Assembly: GCA_028284045.1 (NCBI GenBank)
Contig: JANQSN010000053.1
Span: 35,041 to 99,040, forward strand
From: Alphaproteobacteria bacterium
Lineage (GTDB): Bacteria; Pseudomonadota; Alphaproteobacteria; DSM-16000; Inquilinaceae
Reading direction: 5' to 3'
DNA length: 64,000 bases
The position numbers and the translations under genes were made by a program. The notes beneath the pieces are model-generated. The model did no database searches, was not told the DNA's origin, and saw only the letters and a list, made by a program, of their open reading frames with translations. Below are positions 8,276 to 16,593 of this stretch, piece after piece (position 1 is the first letter of the stretch; each line of letters starts with the position of its first letter).

Positions 8276-10179
8276 TGTCCGATGTAGCCACCGAATCGAA
8301 TGCTAACCTCGATGACCCGGTCGATGACGAGATTGCGGGATTTCTTAATCCTGCCAAGCCACAGAGCTTCTTCCTTTATGCCGGTGCGGGTTCGGGTAAG
8401 ACACGCTCACTAGTAAAGGCGCTCAATGCAATTCGGCGAGCCTATGGTCGTCAGCTAGCTTATCAAGGTAAACGAGTTGGGGTCATTACCTACACGAATG
8501 CCGCATGCGACGAAATTCAAAGTCGTATTGATTTCCACCCACTCTTCTACGTTTCGACGATCCACAGCTTTGCCTGGGAGTTAATCAAGGGTTTTAGTGG
8601 CGATATTCGAGAATGGCTCAGGACGGACCTACGAGCAGATATTGAAAGACTGACTGCGGAAGAGGCTAAGGGACGTCCCGGCACAAAAGCATCCATCACC
8701 CGTCAAGCGCAGATAGAATCCAAGACAAGGCGTCTTGGTCGCCTCGACACAATACGGAAATTCGCATACAGCCCGACTGGTGAGAACCGCGAGCCTAATT
8801 CGCTCAATCATTCTGAGGTGATTGCGATCTCTGCCGACTTCATTACTTCTAAGCCGCTAATGAAAAGGATTCTGATCGGAAGATTCCCATTTCTGCTTAT
8901 AGATGAGAGCCAGGATACAAACCGGCGGCTGATGGACGCGTTTCTGGAGACGGCTAAGAAACACGATTCAGAGTTCGCACTGGGTTTAATCGGTGATGTT
9001 ATGCAGCGCATATACGCTGACGGAAAGGAAAGGATCGAGCAAAGTCTTCCAGCATCTTGGCCTACGCCATCAAAGAAGCTCAATCACCGTTGCCCGAAGC
9101 GCCTAGTCACCCTCATCAATAAAATTCGTTCGGATGTGGATACGCATGTGCAGGTTCCGCGAACGGATGCGATTGAGGGATGTATTCGTCTGTTCATCTG
9201 CAGGTCGGATGCGAATGACAGAAGGGCAGTCGAAGACTCCGTTCGGCGACAAATGGCGGAGAAAACTGGCGACGAGAGCTGGCGTGAGCACGATTCCTGT
9301 AAGATTCTTACGCTTGAACATCATATGGCTGCAGTTCGTCTTGGCTTCAGCGGTGTATTTGATCCACTGTACGGGATAGATGAATGGCGTACCGGCCTGC
9401 TGGATGGGAGCTTTCCTCCAACGCGGTTCTTTGCCCAGAATCTGTTGCCGTTGGTGCAGGCACAACAGAATGGTGACAGATTTGCCGTGGCGAGGATCGT
9501 TCGCAGCAATTGTCCATTCCTCTCAGCCCAAGCGCTCAAGGAGGCAGGTGATCCTGGCAATCTGCTCCGGTTGGCACAGGCCGGAGTCGATGCGTTGGCG
9601 GCTCTCTGGAGAGGGGGTGAGCCGACTTGCGGGCAGGCCTTGAAGAGCGTTGCGGAAAGCGGGCTCTTCGAGATTCCCGACCGACTATCGCCGGTCCTTA
9701 GGGTTCTCCAGAAGGGCGTCTCGGACGGCGCGGAACAGCTCGAACCGGATGACCCGGTTACGCCGGAAACTTCAGCTCTTCTTACTTTCCTTGAGGCACC
9801 TTTCGGGCAGATTGATCTTTATCAGCAGTATGTGTCGGGCCTCGCTCCCTTCGATACCCACCAAGGTGTCAAGGGGCGGGAGTTTGATCGAGTCATGGTG
9901 ATCATGGACGATGCGCAGGCGCGCGGGTTCATGTTTGGATACGAGAAGTTGCTTGGTGCTAAGGCCGCGACGCAGAATGAAATGAAGAATGCCGCAGACG
10001 GAAGAGAGACGGGTATCGATCGTACACGCCGCCTCCTCTACGTTACCTGCAGCCGTGCGGAGAGAAGCCTTGCGCTTGTTGCTTATACAGAGAATCCAAC
10101 GGCAGTTAAGTCACACGTCTTGCATAACGGCTGGTTTACCGAAGAGGAAATTGATGTGGAGATCGAAGGCGCAAAGTGA
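8275..10179 (+). CDS. UvrD/Rep-like superfamily 1 helicase (GajB-like)
   Basis: ATG 8275 overlaps the OLD gene's stop codon (TGATG); an in-frame GTG at 8272 is an alternative. The 634-residue protein has an ordered set of SF1A motifs: Walker A YAGAGSGKTRS (about residue 36), motif Ia VITYTNAACDEI, STIHSF, motif II LLIDESQDT (about 207), motif III GDVMQRIY, motif IV LNHRCPKRLV, motif V HQGVKGREFDRV (about 528) and motif VI LYVTCSRAE (about 588). It is longer than classical GajB (about 500 residues) but keeps every catalytic motif. Translational coupling to the OLD nuclease indicates a complex acting on phage DNA. Confidence 0.85.
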   Translation: MSDVATESNANLDDPVDDEIAGFLNPAKPQSFFLYAGAGSGKTRSLVKALNAIRRAYGRQLAYQGKRVGVITYTNAACDEIQSRIDFHPLFYVSTIHSFAWELIKGFSGDIREWLRTDLRADIERLTAEEAKGRPGTKASITRQAQIESKTRRLGRLDTIRKFAYSPTGENREPNSLNHSEVIAISADFITSKPLMKRILIGRFPFLLIDESQDTNRRLMDAFLETAKKHDSEFALGLIGDVMQRIYADGKERIEQSLPASWPTPSKKLNHRCPKRLVTLINKIRSDVDTHVQVPRTDAIEGCIRLFICRSDANDRRAVEDSVRRQMAEKTGDESWREHDSCKILTLEHHMAAVRLGFSGVFDPLYGIDEWRTGLLDGSFPPTRFFAQNLLPLVQAQQNGDRFAVARIVRSNCPFLSAQALKEAGDPGNLLRLAQAGVDALAALWRGGEPTCGQALKSVAESGLFEIPDRLSPVLRVLQKGVSDGAEQLEPDDPVTPETSALLTFLEAPFGQIDLYQQYVSGLAPFDTHQGVKGREFDRVMVIMDDAQARGFMFGYEKLLGAKAATQNEMKNAADGRETGIDRTRRLLYVTCSRAERSLALVAYTENPTAVKSHVLHNGWFTEEEIDVEIEGAK

Positions 10180-10512
10180 AATCGAATAGTACCAATTGGC
10201 CTAGGTTGTCATGAACCTGGGCCCACATTCGCGGTTCTCGACCATGCAGTGGATGCTCCTAACCTGTCCGTCGTTGGTTGAGGAGCCGTCCCAGGATAGA
10301 GACGGCGAAGACAAAAACGCTGACGATCTCGTGCGCCGTGGGACCCCGCGGTTCAGGCGATGACAGAGTGACGCAGCCAGTAACAGTAGAGCGGCAAGCG
10401 ACGAGTCTCAGGCGCGTTTTAACGCTAAATACCACAGAGTTGGTCGCGATGATCTTCCTGGAGCAAAACATCGCACGTAATCATCATTTGTTGTTCGCCG
10501 TGACTCCATGAT
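10180..10512. other. Intergenic interval between convergent operons
   Basis: About 330 bp between the ends of the helicase gene and the DUF3800 gene. Two short open frames (about 70 codons each, one per strand) overlap each other and lack ribosome binding sites. No clear terminator or repeat was seen. Confidence 0.4.
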
Positions 10513-11244
10513 CTACTTCCCGATCTCCAGTTCTGTAAGCTGTACATTGTCAACCGACATAAAGGCGGGAGGAATTGGGCTGTGCCAGTACATTGCTTCG
10601 AAGTCCTTTGTTGCGCCACCCTTTCCTAACAGCTGATGGCGGCGTTGACGACCTGCCGTGTGCGCTACGAGGTCGGCGATCTCCAGTCCGGCCTCCATGC
10701 TCGCTTTCGGCATGAAACAACCGTCTACTTCGATTCGGCGGCCAGTTTCGTTGACGAGGTCCATTCTCGCGAGATCGAAATCCCGCTGGACAAGCTTGTC
10801 GCCGCGTTCCGAGGATTCGAACACCAAAGCCACCATCGAGATGTGAGGAAATGTCGCAGCGAGGCGCTTCACGAAGTTGACGGTGACCGAGGATATAGCA
10901 CGATGACCATCAATACCCTCCGGTAGTGCGGTGTGTATGTCGCTCATAGCGGCAAAGCGCCAGAATGGCCGCTTTAGGAAATGGTTGATGCGTCTGATCT
11001 GCCGCATTGTTGGTTTCGACTGCTCGAATTCAACGGCATGAAACGGCTTGGCCCTCCCGCCAAGAGATTCGAACTTCAGCTTCCGCCACGGCTTCCTGAG
11101 TAGGGCTTCATAGTCGCTGCCAAGCGCAGCGCACCCACCCCGTCCGAAGGTGGGATTATTTGGGTCGCTATAGTCTTCGTTACCGGTTTCGTCAATGAAG
11201 ACAACCAACATGTCCGGTCTGAGATTTAATGTGTCATTACTCAT
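10513..11244 (-). CDS. DUF3800 (RNase H-like) protein
   Basis: A 243-residue protein with the DUF3800 pattern: an N-terminal strand ending in FIDETGN (D18, E19), a central ALVFESSERGDK segment, and a C-terminal EIADLVAHTAGR helix that places further acidic residues in the presumed RNase H-like metal site. The family is frequently seen near phage-defence and abortive-infection genes, but its substrate is not settled. The gene starts 19 bp after the zincin gene on the same strand, so the two are an operon, convergent with the Gabija-like pair. A nuclease or toxin role is inferred. Confidence 0.75.
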   Translation of the reverse strand: MSNDTLNLRPDMLVVFIDETGNEDYSDPNNPTFGRGGCAALGSDYEALLRKPWRKLKFESLGGRAKPFHAVEFEQSKPTMRQIRRINHFLKRPFWRFAAMSDIHTALPEGIDGHRAISSVTVNFVKRLAATFPHISMVALVFESSERGDKLVQRDFDLARMDLVNETGRRIEVDGCFMPKASMEAGLEIADLVAHTAGRQRRHQLLGKGGATKDFEAMYWHSPIPPAFMSVDNVQLTELEIGK

Positions 11245-11263
11245 TGTGATTTAACAACATTGT

Positions 11264-12322
11264 CTACGTTGGCAATGTATCAATGGTAAATGGAATATCT
11301 GCATACAACGACCCGTCGGCTTGCCGCGTCAGGATAATCCCGCCCTGCTTCAACACTTCGCGCGCGATTTCCTTCAGCGGGTCGAAGACCTTTGGCGACT
11401 CCCAAGAATCAGCCTTGGACCAAATCTCTCGCAATACCTCTGCCATTCTCCCAATAGAATCTGCGTATTCGCTTGCAGCCAAGCGGTCCCGCGCGGTTGG
11501 TGCCGCATCCCAATCGCCTCCGCGGCCATCAATGTGACCGATGAGGTATGCAGCGAGCCGCAGAGGTTCAACCAACGGCCGTCCCGCATCTTCAATTACC
11601 CTGTTAACATCCCCGTGCCATCGGTACGCACGTATCGCCGTATTGGCTTCATCGCGAGCAGCCTCTAGCGCTCCCACAAAGCACTCCTCGTATGCAGACG
11701 CCTGTTCACGGCCGAAAACTGCACTCAGCCGACAAGCGGCATATTCTGTCCACAGCGACTCAACGATGGGCGCGAAAAACTCTTCCTCGCGGTCCGTGAT
11801 GGGGACTTGGAGGATCTTTCCCGGAAACCGCTCGTCGCGACACTTCAGTTCAGCGATGTGCGCGCATTCATGCGCAACCAAGTATAGTGCTTGACTGAAG
11901 TACTCGTGCTTCTCGTCTTTAATTGGGAGGACAAACGGTGCACAAAAAACCAAGTGCGCCTTAACCACGCCGTCGCGGATGACCGCCGGCGCCATAGCCA
12001 CGCCAATCATCCGATCGCCGCTTGTCCGCGTTAGTGGCCGGCTCGGTTCGTATCCTCGATCGAGTTCCGCAAGAGCATCATCGTAGTCGAAGGCAACTGT
12101 AATTCCGTCGAGGCGGCTAAGGTCCATATATTGACTGATGAGTCGAACTGTAAGAGCAATGTATCTTGCGAAATCCTCTGCTTCTGTGGCATCGGCAAAG
12201 CCGCGAGCCGACACCGGAAACGATTCCGGTGCCGATGGCTCTGGCAGGTCCTCTTCTCCATTCATGAACATAAGCTTGTATCGTTCAAGGCAACTTACAA
12301 GATTTAGATGTTGAAGGTCCAT
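11264..12322 (-). CDS. HExxH zincin-like protein (putative metallopeptidase)
   Basis: The start is placed at ATG 12322 (352 aa), because the in-frame sequence further upstream reads like a translated GC-rich leader. The protein contains LVAHECAHIAEL, a zinc-binding HExxH motif at H151-E152-H155, with a likely third ligand in a downstream WTEYAACRL helix. There is no signal peptide. HExxH proteins of mobile elements often cleave a regulator (ImmA-like) or act as effectors. It is translated ahead of the DUF3800 protein and divergent from ardC, which also encodes a zincin. Partner and target are unknown. Confidence 0.65.
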   Translation of the reverse strand: MDLQHLNLVSCLERYKLMFMNGEEDLPEPSAPESFPVSARGFADATEAEDFARYIALTVRLISQYMDLSRLDGITVAFDYDDALAELDRGYEPSRPLTRTSGDRMIGVAMAPAVIRDGVVKAHLVFCAPFVLPIKDEKHEYFSQALYLVAHECAHIAELKCRDERFPGKILQVPITDREEEFFAPIVESLWTEYAACRLSAVFGREQASAYEECFVGALEAARDEANTAIRAYRWHGDVNRVIEDAGRPLVEPLRLAAYLIGHIDGRGGDWDAAPTARDRLAASEYADSIGRMAEVLREIWSKADSWESPKVFDPLKEIAREVLKQGGIILTRQADGSLYADIPFTIDTLPT

Positions 12323-12643
12323 AGTTGCGCGTCCGGCTGGTGCCGGACCGGGCTCTACTCGCTGCACTCCCGAAGCCCCTTCGGGTCTCCGCCATCCGGT
12401 GACGATCCCTCGCGCTTCTGATCGGACAGCCTCCGGCTGACTTCCTTTCTTGTTGGGGGCCTGCGGCCCCAGGCCCGTCAAGGCCAAGCCCTTCGGGCGA
12501 GAACCGGGAGACCGTGGCTCCTCCGCTTGCGCTCCGTGCGCCCGCACCATCCCCCGGTTTTCGGCCTTGACCGCCGCACCCCCGCTCATTGCCGCGGGGC
12601 TAGTCGGTTGCATGCGCAACCCCTAGCTCAAAGGAAAAAGGCA
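12323..12643 (+). promoter_or_regulatory. Hairpin-rich leader of ardC
   Basis: This 320-bp divergent region contains a row of small stem-loops: CCCGAA-gcccc-TTCGGG (12369-12385), GGGGCC-tgc-GGCCCC (12456-12470), GCCC-ttc-GGGC (12488-12498) and CCCCGC-8 nt-GCGGGG (12580-12599), ending with the AAAGGA ribosome binding site of ardC. Such folded regions ahead of antirestriction genes can act as single-stranded promoters that allow expression in a recipient cell right after conjugative entry; that role is inference here. Confidence 0.45.
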
Positions 12644-13540
12644 ATGAGGACAGATATTTATGAGAAGGTCACCACGCAGATTGTGGCTGATTTGGAGAAG
12701 GGCGTGCGGCCTTGGCTGAAGCCATGGAGTGCCGAACACACCGCCGGACGGATCACGCGGCCCCTGCGCCATAACGGGCACCCCTACTCGGGCATCAACG
12801 TGCTCATGTTGTGGGGCTCTGCCGTCTCGGCAGGTTTCGCCGCGCCGATCTGGATGACGTACCGGCAGGCGGTTGAACTGGGAGCCCACGTCCGCAAGGG
12901 CGAGAAGGGCTCGCCGGTCGTTTATGCCAGTTCGATCACGCGCACCGAAGCCGATGAGAACGGCGACGAGACCGAGCGGGAAATCCCCTTTATGAAGGGA
13001 TACACGGTTTTCAATGTCGAGCAGATCGACGGGCTACCCACGCACTATTACGGCAAGCCGGAGCCGCGCTTTGACGCACCTGCCCGCATCGAACACGCGG
13101 AAGGCTTCTTTGCGGCCCTCGGTGCCGAATTCCGCCATGGCGGGGACAAGGCCTACTACGCGGCGGGCAGCGACCATGTGCAGATGCCGCCCTTCGAGGC
13201 GTTCGCCGATGCCGAAAGCTACTACGCGACCTTGGCGCATGAATGCACGCACTGGACCAAGCACGCGAAGCGGCTGGACCGGGATTTCGGTCGCAAGCGC
13301 TGGGGCGATGAAGGATACGCCCGCGAGGAACTGGTCGCCGAGTTGGGCGCGGCCTTCCTGTGCGCCGACCTCGAATTGACCCCGGAAGTTCGCGAGGACC
13401 ACAGCGCCTATATCGCCTCGAGGCTGAAGGTGCTGAAGGGCGACAAGCGGGCGATCTTCAGCGCCGCCGCCCACGCCCAGCGCGCCGCAGATTTCCTACA
13501 TGGTCTTCAGGCCGCTCAGACCGAGGAACGGGCGGCATGA
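12644..13540 (+). CDS. ardC: Antirestriction protein ArdC
   Basis: The start at ATG 12644 follows an AAAGGA ribosome binding site. The 298-residue protein has the ArdC N-terminal ssDNA-binding domain (MRTDIYEKVTTQIVADLEKG, WLKPW, then NGHPYSGINVLMLW) and a C-terminal metallopeptidase domain with LAHECTHW (H199, E200, H203) and a downstream EELVAELGAAFL helix for the third ligand. ArdC protects incoming plasmid DNA from host restriction during conjugation. Its ATGA stop/start overlap with the next small gene shows coupling. The length matches the family. Confidence 0.92.
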   Translation: MRTDIYEKVTTQIVADLEKGVRPWLKPWSAEHTAGRITRPLRHNGHPYSGINVLMLWGSAVSAGFAAPIWMTYRQAVELGAHVRKGEKGSPVVYASSITRTEADENGDETEREIPFMKGYTVFNVEQIDGLPTHYYGKPEPRFDAPARIEHAEGFFAALGAEFRHGGDKAYYAAGSDHVQMPPFEAFADAESYYATLAHECTHWTKHAKRLDRDFGRKRWGDEGYAREELVAELGAAFLCADLELTPEVREDHSAYIASRLKVLKGDKRAIFSAAAHAQRAADFLHGLQAAQTEERAA

Positions 13541-13758
13541 GGCCGCCCGATACGATTTTCGTCGACGGCCGCGCCTTCAGCTGGCGGCGTCTCTGCACGC
13601 TTCGCCGCCAGCAGGTGGAGACCTGGAAGAAGACGCGCCCCCACCAACCTGCCCTGTTCGAGCTCAAGCAGGATGCCCGCCCGCGGCCGGAGCGCAGTGC
13701 CGCCGGACGCTATCAGGAGCCGGGCCTGTTGACATGGCAGCAGGAGTCCCGAGAGTGA
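13537..13758 (+). CDS. Small hypothetical protein coupled to ardC, 73 aa
   Basis: ATG 13537 overlaps the ardC stop by 4 bp. The protein is short and basic, with aromatic N-terminal strands (TIFVDGRAFSWRRL) and a Trp/Lys/Gln-rich middle. Tight coupling suggests a role with ArdC or in early plasmid establishment, but no domain is recognised. Confidence 0.6.
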   Translation: MRPPDTIFVDGRAFSWRRLCTLRRQQVETWKKTRPHQPALFELKQDARPRPERSAAGRYQEPGLLTWQQESRE

Positions 13759-13821
13759 CGAGGCACATGACCGGAGCCGGTAGCAGGCCGGTACGCCGGT
13801 CTGTCGGAAATCCGGGGTGTA

Positions 13822-13851
13822 TTTCTCAGAGAAACATGATATAATTAGTAT
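13822..13851 (+). promoter_or_regulatory. Promoter and operator-like palindrome of the Fic antitoxin gene
   Basis: TATAAT (13840-13845) lies 7 bp before the antitoxin ATG, and TTTCTC-A-GAGAAA (13822-13834) is a perfect palindrome just ahead of it. No ribosome binding site separates them from the ATG, so transcription may begin at the start codon itself. The palindrome fits autoregulation, which is usual for antitoxin operons. Confidence 0.5.
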
Positions 13852-14076
13852 ATGAAACAAACAAAGATCACCGCCGCCGAGGCTCGGGACTATCGTGCAC
13901 GCCTTCAAGAGGCCGCCGCGTCGATGGCGATTGAGGGCATTGCCTTTACCGATGAGGAAGAGGCGGTCTTCGCCCATATGGCCGACGTCCGGATGACGCC
14001 GGAAGAGCGCCTGCGCTATCTCGACGATTACCTGACCGGCAGGGTCCGCCCACCAGTGCCCCAGCCGGCTGAATGA
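13852..14076 (+). CDS. VbhA-type antitoxin of a class I Fic system
   Basis: A 74-residue protein carrying the inhibitory motif [S/T]xxxE[G/N] as S24-MAI-E28-G29 in the first long helix. In VbhA this glutamate enters the Fic active site and blocks ATP binding. The C-terminal half has the ADVRMTPEERLRYLDDYL segment typical of these antitoxins. The gene overlaps the Fic toxin gene by 4 bp. The leader is extremely short. Confidence 0.85.
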   Translation: MKQTKITAAEARDYRARLQEAAASMAIEGIAFTDEEEAVFAHMADVRMTPEERLRYLDDYLTGRVRPPVPQPAE

Positions 14077-14684
14077 CCGGACAGCAGGACCCGTACTGCT
14101 ATCCCGGCACCGATCTTCTCCGCAACAAGGCCGACCTTAGGACCCAAGCGGCGCTTGAGCGCTTCGAGCGGATGATGGTGCGCGAGCGCATGGCCCAAGC
14201 GCCGCTGGCCTTCGAGATTTCGGACGCGGGCTACAAGGCGGTCCACGGCTATCTGTTTCAGGACGTCTATGATTGGGCCGGGCAGACCCGCACGGCGACC
14301 CGCTGGAACATCAACAAGGACGGGGCCGAGTTCACGCCCGCGCCGTTCGTCAACGTGCTGCTCAAACGCCAGTTCCAGATCATCAATGCCGAGCAGAACC
14401 TGCGCGGCCTGAGCGCTGACGAGTTCGCCGACCGGGCCGCGGACCACGCCTGCCAGCTCAACGCCCTGCATCCCTTCCGCGAGGGCAACGGCCGAACGCT
14501 GCGGTTCTTCCTCAAGGTGCTCGCCCGCCAGGCCGGACACAGGCTCGATCTCCGGCGGATCGACCCGGCGCTCTGGATCGAAGGCTCGATCACCGGCCTG
14601 CAAACCGGCGAAACCGAAACGCTGCGCCGGTCCATCCGCCCGGCAGTTTCCGTGTCGGGAGAGAACCGCAACCGGGAAACCTGA
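14073..14684 (+). CDS. fic: Fic-family AMPylating toxin (VbhT-like)
   Basis: A 203-residue Fic protein with a complete active-site motif HPFREGNGR (residues 133-141), whose histidine and Asn-Gly-Arg turn catalyse AMP transfer onto a target hydroxyl. The upstream FxxxVYDWAGQTRT segment and the FTPAPFVN flap are typical of VbhT and Bep Fic domains. Unlike Bartonella VbhT there is no C-terminal BID secretion domain, so this is a stand-alone intracellular toxin, probably for plasmid maintenance. Class I VbhT-like toxins AMPylate DNA gyrase and topoisomerase IV; the target here is inferred. Confidence 0.9.
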   Translation: MTGQQDPYCYPGTDLLRNKADLRTQAALERFERMMVRERMAQAPLAFEISDAGYKAVHGYLFQDVYDWAGQTRTATRWNINKDGAEFTPAPFVNVLLKRQFQIINAEQNLRGLSADEFADRAADHACQLNALHPFREGNGRTLRFFLKVLARQAGHRLDLRRIDPALWIEGSITGLQTGETETLRRSIRPAVSVSGENRNRET

Positions 14685-14718
14685 TCGATCCGGTTCGGGA
14701 AACATGGCCGCGCACAGG

Positions 14719-15303
14719 TCAGCGGAAGTCCGTTGCGCCGGCCACCGCCGCCTTCTGCCTGCGCAGCGACCGGGTGAGTGTCCACGGCGCGACGCCGAAC
14801 TCGTTGGCCAACGCGGTGATCGTCGTTTCCTTCAGGCACAGCCGCAGTCGCGCTGCGGCGATCTGCGCCTCATTTAGCTTGGGGGGACGGCCGAGGCGTT
14901 TGCCGTTGGCGCGAGCCACCGCCAACCCTTCGCGCGTCCGTTTAGAGATTTTCAGCCGTTCGTTCTCGGCCACCGCGGCGCGGACTGTGTAGGACAACAG
15001 ATCGTCAGGATTAGACAAATCCATCGAGGTGTCGACGATCTGAAAGCGCACGCCGCGGCTCATGAGGTCAAAAGCGACCGTGCGCGCATCGTCCACGTCG
15101 CGAAAGGCCCGGTCCAGCTCCCAGATGACAAGTGCCTCGCCGGGGCGAAGCCGGACAAGGATCGCATCGAAGATGGGCCGTGCCGCGCTGACGGCTGAAA
15201 TAGTCTCGACATGCAACTCGTCGCAGATCGCGTCGAGTCCGGCAATCTGACGGTCGGGCCGCTGGTCCTGCTTCGACACACGGATGTAACCAATCTTTCT
15301 CAT
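14719..15303 (-). CDS. Serine recombinase (resolvase/invertase family)
   Basis: Starting at ATG 15303, the 194-residue protein has the resolvase N-terminus GYIRVSKQDQ with nucleophile S10 and R8, the ELDRAFRD active-site helix (D64, R65, R68) and a C-terminal helix-turn-helix (TITALANEFGVAPWTLTRSL) after the GKRLGRPPKL linker. All catalytic residues are present, so it is likely active in resolution or inversion of DNA. It is too short to be a large serine integrase, so it probably resolves multimers or cointegrates of the element. It is convergent with the Fic gene. Confidence 0.9.
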   Translation of the reverse strand: MRKIGYIRVSKQDQRPDRQIAGLDAICDELHVETISAVSAARPIFDAILVRLRPGEALVIWELDRAFRDVDDARTVAFDLMSRGVRFQIVDTSMDLSNPDDLLSYTVRAAVAENERLKISKRTREGLAVARANGKRLGRPPKLNEAQIAAARLRLCLKETTITALANEFGVAPWTLTRSLRRQKAAVAGATDFR

Positions 15304-15492
15304 TGAAATCAATATGTTAACGGTTAGTTGGAGCCGTTCCCGGCCCCACATAATCGACCCTTTTCGTGCCGGTTGACGCCGCTGTCTCGTTCCATCCGCC
15401 CTGCCTGCCAAAAGGCAGAGTCTTCAAGAACTTAAGATATATGATACCACGTTCAAATGTCGATATGGAAATTTCAACAAAAACGGTCGATT

Positions 15493-15852
15493 ATGAGCAT
15501 GTATCAGACCGGTATCGGAGCAATGAGAGTGGCAGCAATTCCGGTTATTGTTTCAGGAATGCTTGCGGCGGCACCGGATCACGGCCATGCGACCGACTTC
15601 ACAGCCGGATTTGTTATGACCGAGATGGAACAGAGCGACCGGTTCCCTTTCGTGGCAGGCATCGTCGAGGGACTGGCCTATGCCCGCTACGTCAGCGATG
15701 GCCAGCAGACCGAAGGCATGGGCTGTATCTATGATTGGTTCTACGAGACTGAGGGCCGGATCATGCAGGTCTATGAGGCGTTCGAGGCGTTTCCCGACCA
15801 TCTGCCCGGCACCGTCGTCGCCGCGCTCGTGAAGAGAGACTGCGGGGAATAG
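15493..15852 (+). CDS. Exported hypothetical protein, about 119 aa
   Basis: The N-terminus reads as a signal peptide (MRVAAIPVIVSGMLAAAP, then GHA-TDF as a cleavage site). The start is uncertain: ATGs at 15457, 15493 and 15523 all lack a clear ribosome binding site. The mature part has hydrophobic helices and two cysteines (MGCIYDWF and KRDCGE), with a general resemblance to small periplasmic immunity-type proteins of the Rap1a/Tai sort; this is weak. The stop is immediately followed by the next ATG, so the two genes are co-translated. Confidence 0.55.
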   Translation: MSMYQTGIGAMRVAAIPVIVSGMLAAAPDHGHATDFTAGFVMTEMEQSDRFPFVAGIVEGLAYARYVSDGQQTEGMGCIYDWFYETEGRIMQVYEAFEAFPDHLPGTVVAALVKRDCGE

Positions 15853-16593
15853 ATGAGCATCGTCACACCCATAGCAGCCACGACTGAGTTTGCCCGCTAC
15901 GCCCGCCTTCGGCGGGAACAGGCGGCGCGGCTGGAGGGAGAGCGCCGGAAGAGAGAGCGCGAGCGCAAAGATGATGAAGCGCGAGATGATCTGGAAGGCG
16001 TCGCCGAAGTCGCGATACGCGCGACCGATGCCGAGATCGCCGCCTTCACCGACCGGCTCGACGCCTATGATGCCGCCGTGGTCGAGGCACTCCACCGCAA
16101 CCGCGTCGAACTGGAGCGTGTTCAAGCTGAGATCGACGACATGCTGGCGCAGGCCCACGTCCTGCCCGATGGCCGCCGTGTCTTTGAGATGGAAGACGGT
16201 CGCGTGATCGACGAGCACGGCCAAGAGATTCAACCCGACGTTATCACCTCTGAGGAAATCGACGACACCCGGCCACGGGGAGAAGCCTATCTCGCAGCCA
16301 GAGCTGAGGAAGCGCGGCTTGCAGCCGAACGCGAAGGGTTGCTCGACTACCAGCATCAGCTCGACGAAACCCGCGACCGGCTGGACGACGAAGACCTGAC
16401 CAGCGAGGAACTGGAAGAGCTCGGCGCGGTTATGGATGCCGCGATGCCGGAAGCGGTGCGCGCGGCGCTGGACGGTACCGACTATGCCCGACCGGACCCG
16501 GCGGCGGACCAGGAACCTGCGCGCACTGCAACGGCTCTCGACCGCGACTCCCTCGCCCGCACCCTCGATGGTATGCCCATCATGCCGCGTTGA
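15853..16593 (+). CDS. Coiled-coil hypothetical protein, 246 aa
   Basis: The ATG directly abuts the previous stop codon (TAGATG). The protein is almost wholly charged helix: an Arg/Glu/Lys-rich coiled coil from about residue 15 to 60, another around 65-100, a short beta region with a VLPDGRRVFEMEDGRVIDEHG segment, and a third coiled coil at about 145-190. It contains no cysteine. The middle segment suggests a small beta-hairpin domain between coiled coils. Similar proteins occur on alphaproteobacterial mobile elements without assigned function. Confidence 0.65.
   Translation: MSIVTPIAATTEFARYARLRREQAARLEGERRKRERERKDDEARDDLEGVAEVAIRATDAEIAAFTDRLDAYDAAVVEALHRNRVELERVQAEIDDMLAQAHVLPDGRRVFEMEDGRVIDEHGQEIQPDVITSEEIDDTRPRGEAYLAARAEEARLAAEREGLLDYQHQLDETRDRLDDEDLTSEELEELGAVMDAAMPEAVRAALDGTDYARPDPAADQEPARTATALDRDSLARTLDGMPIMPR

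Noticed and set aside
12323..12619. In-frame extension of the zincin protein by 99 residues to an ATG at 12619
   Set aside because: The extension is a Pro/Gly/Arg-rich translation of the hairpin-rich ardC leader and has no ribosome binding site; ATG 12322 starts the ordered part of the protein.
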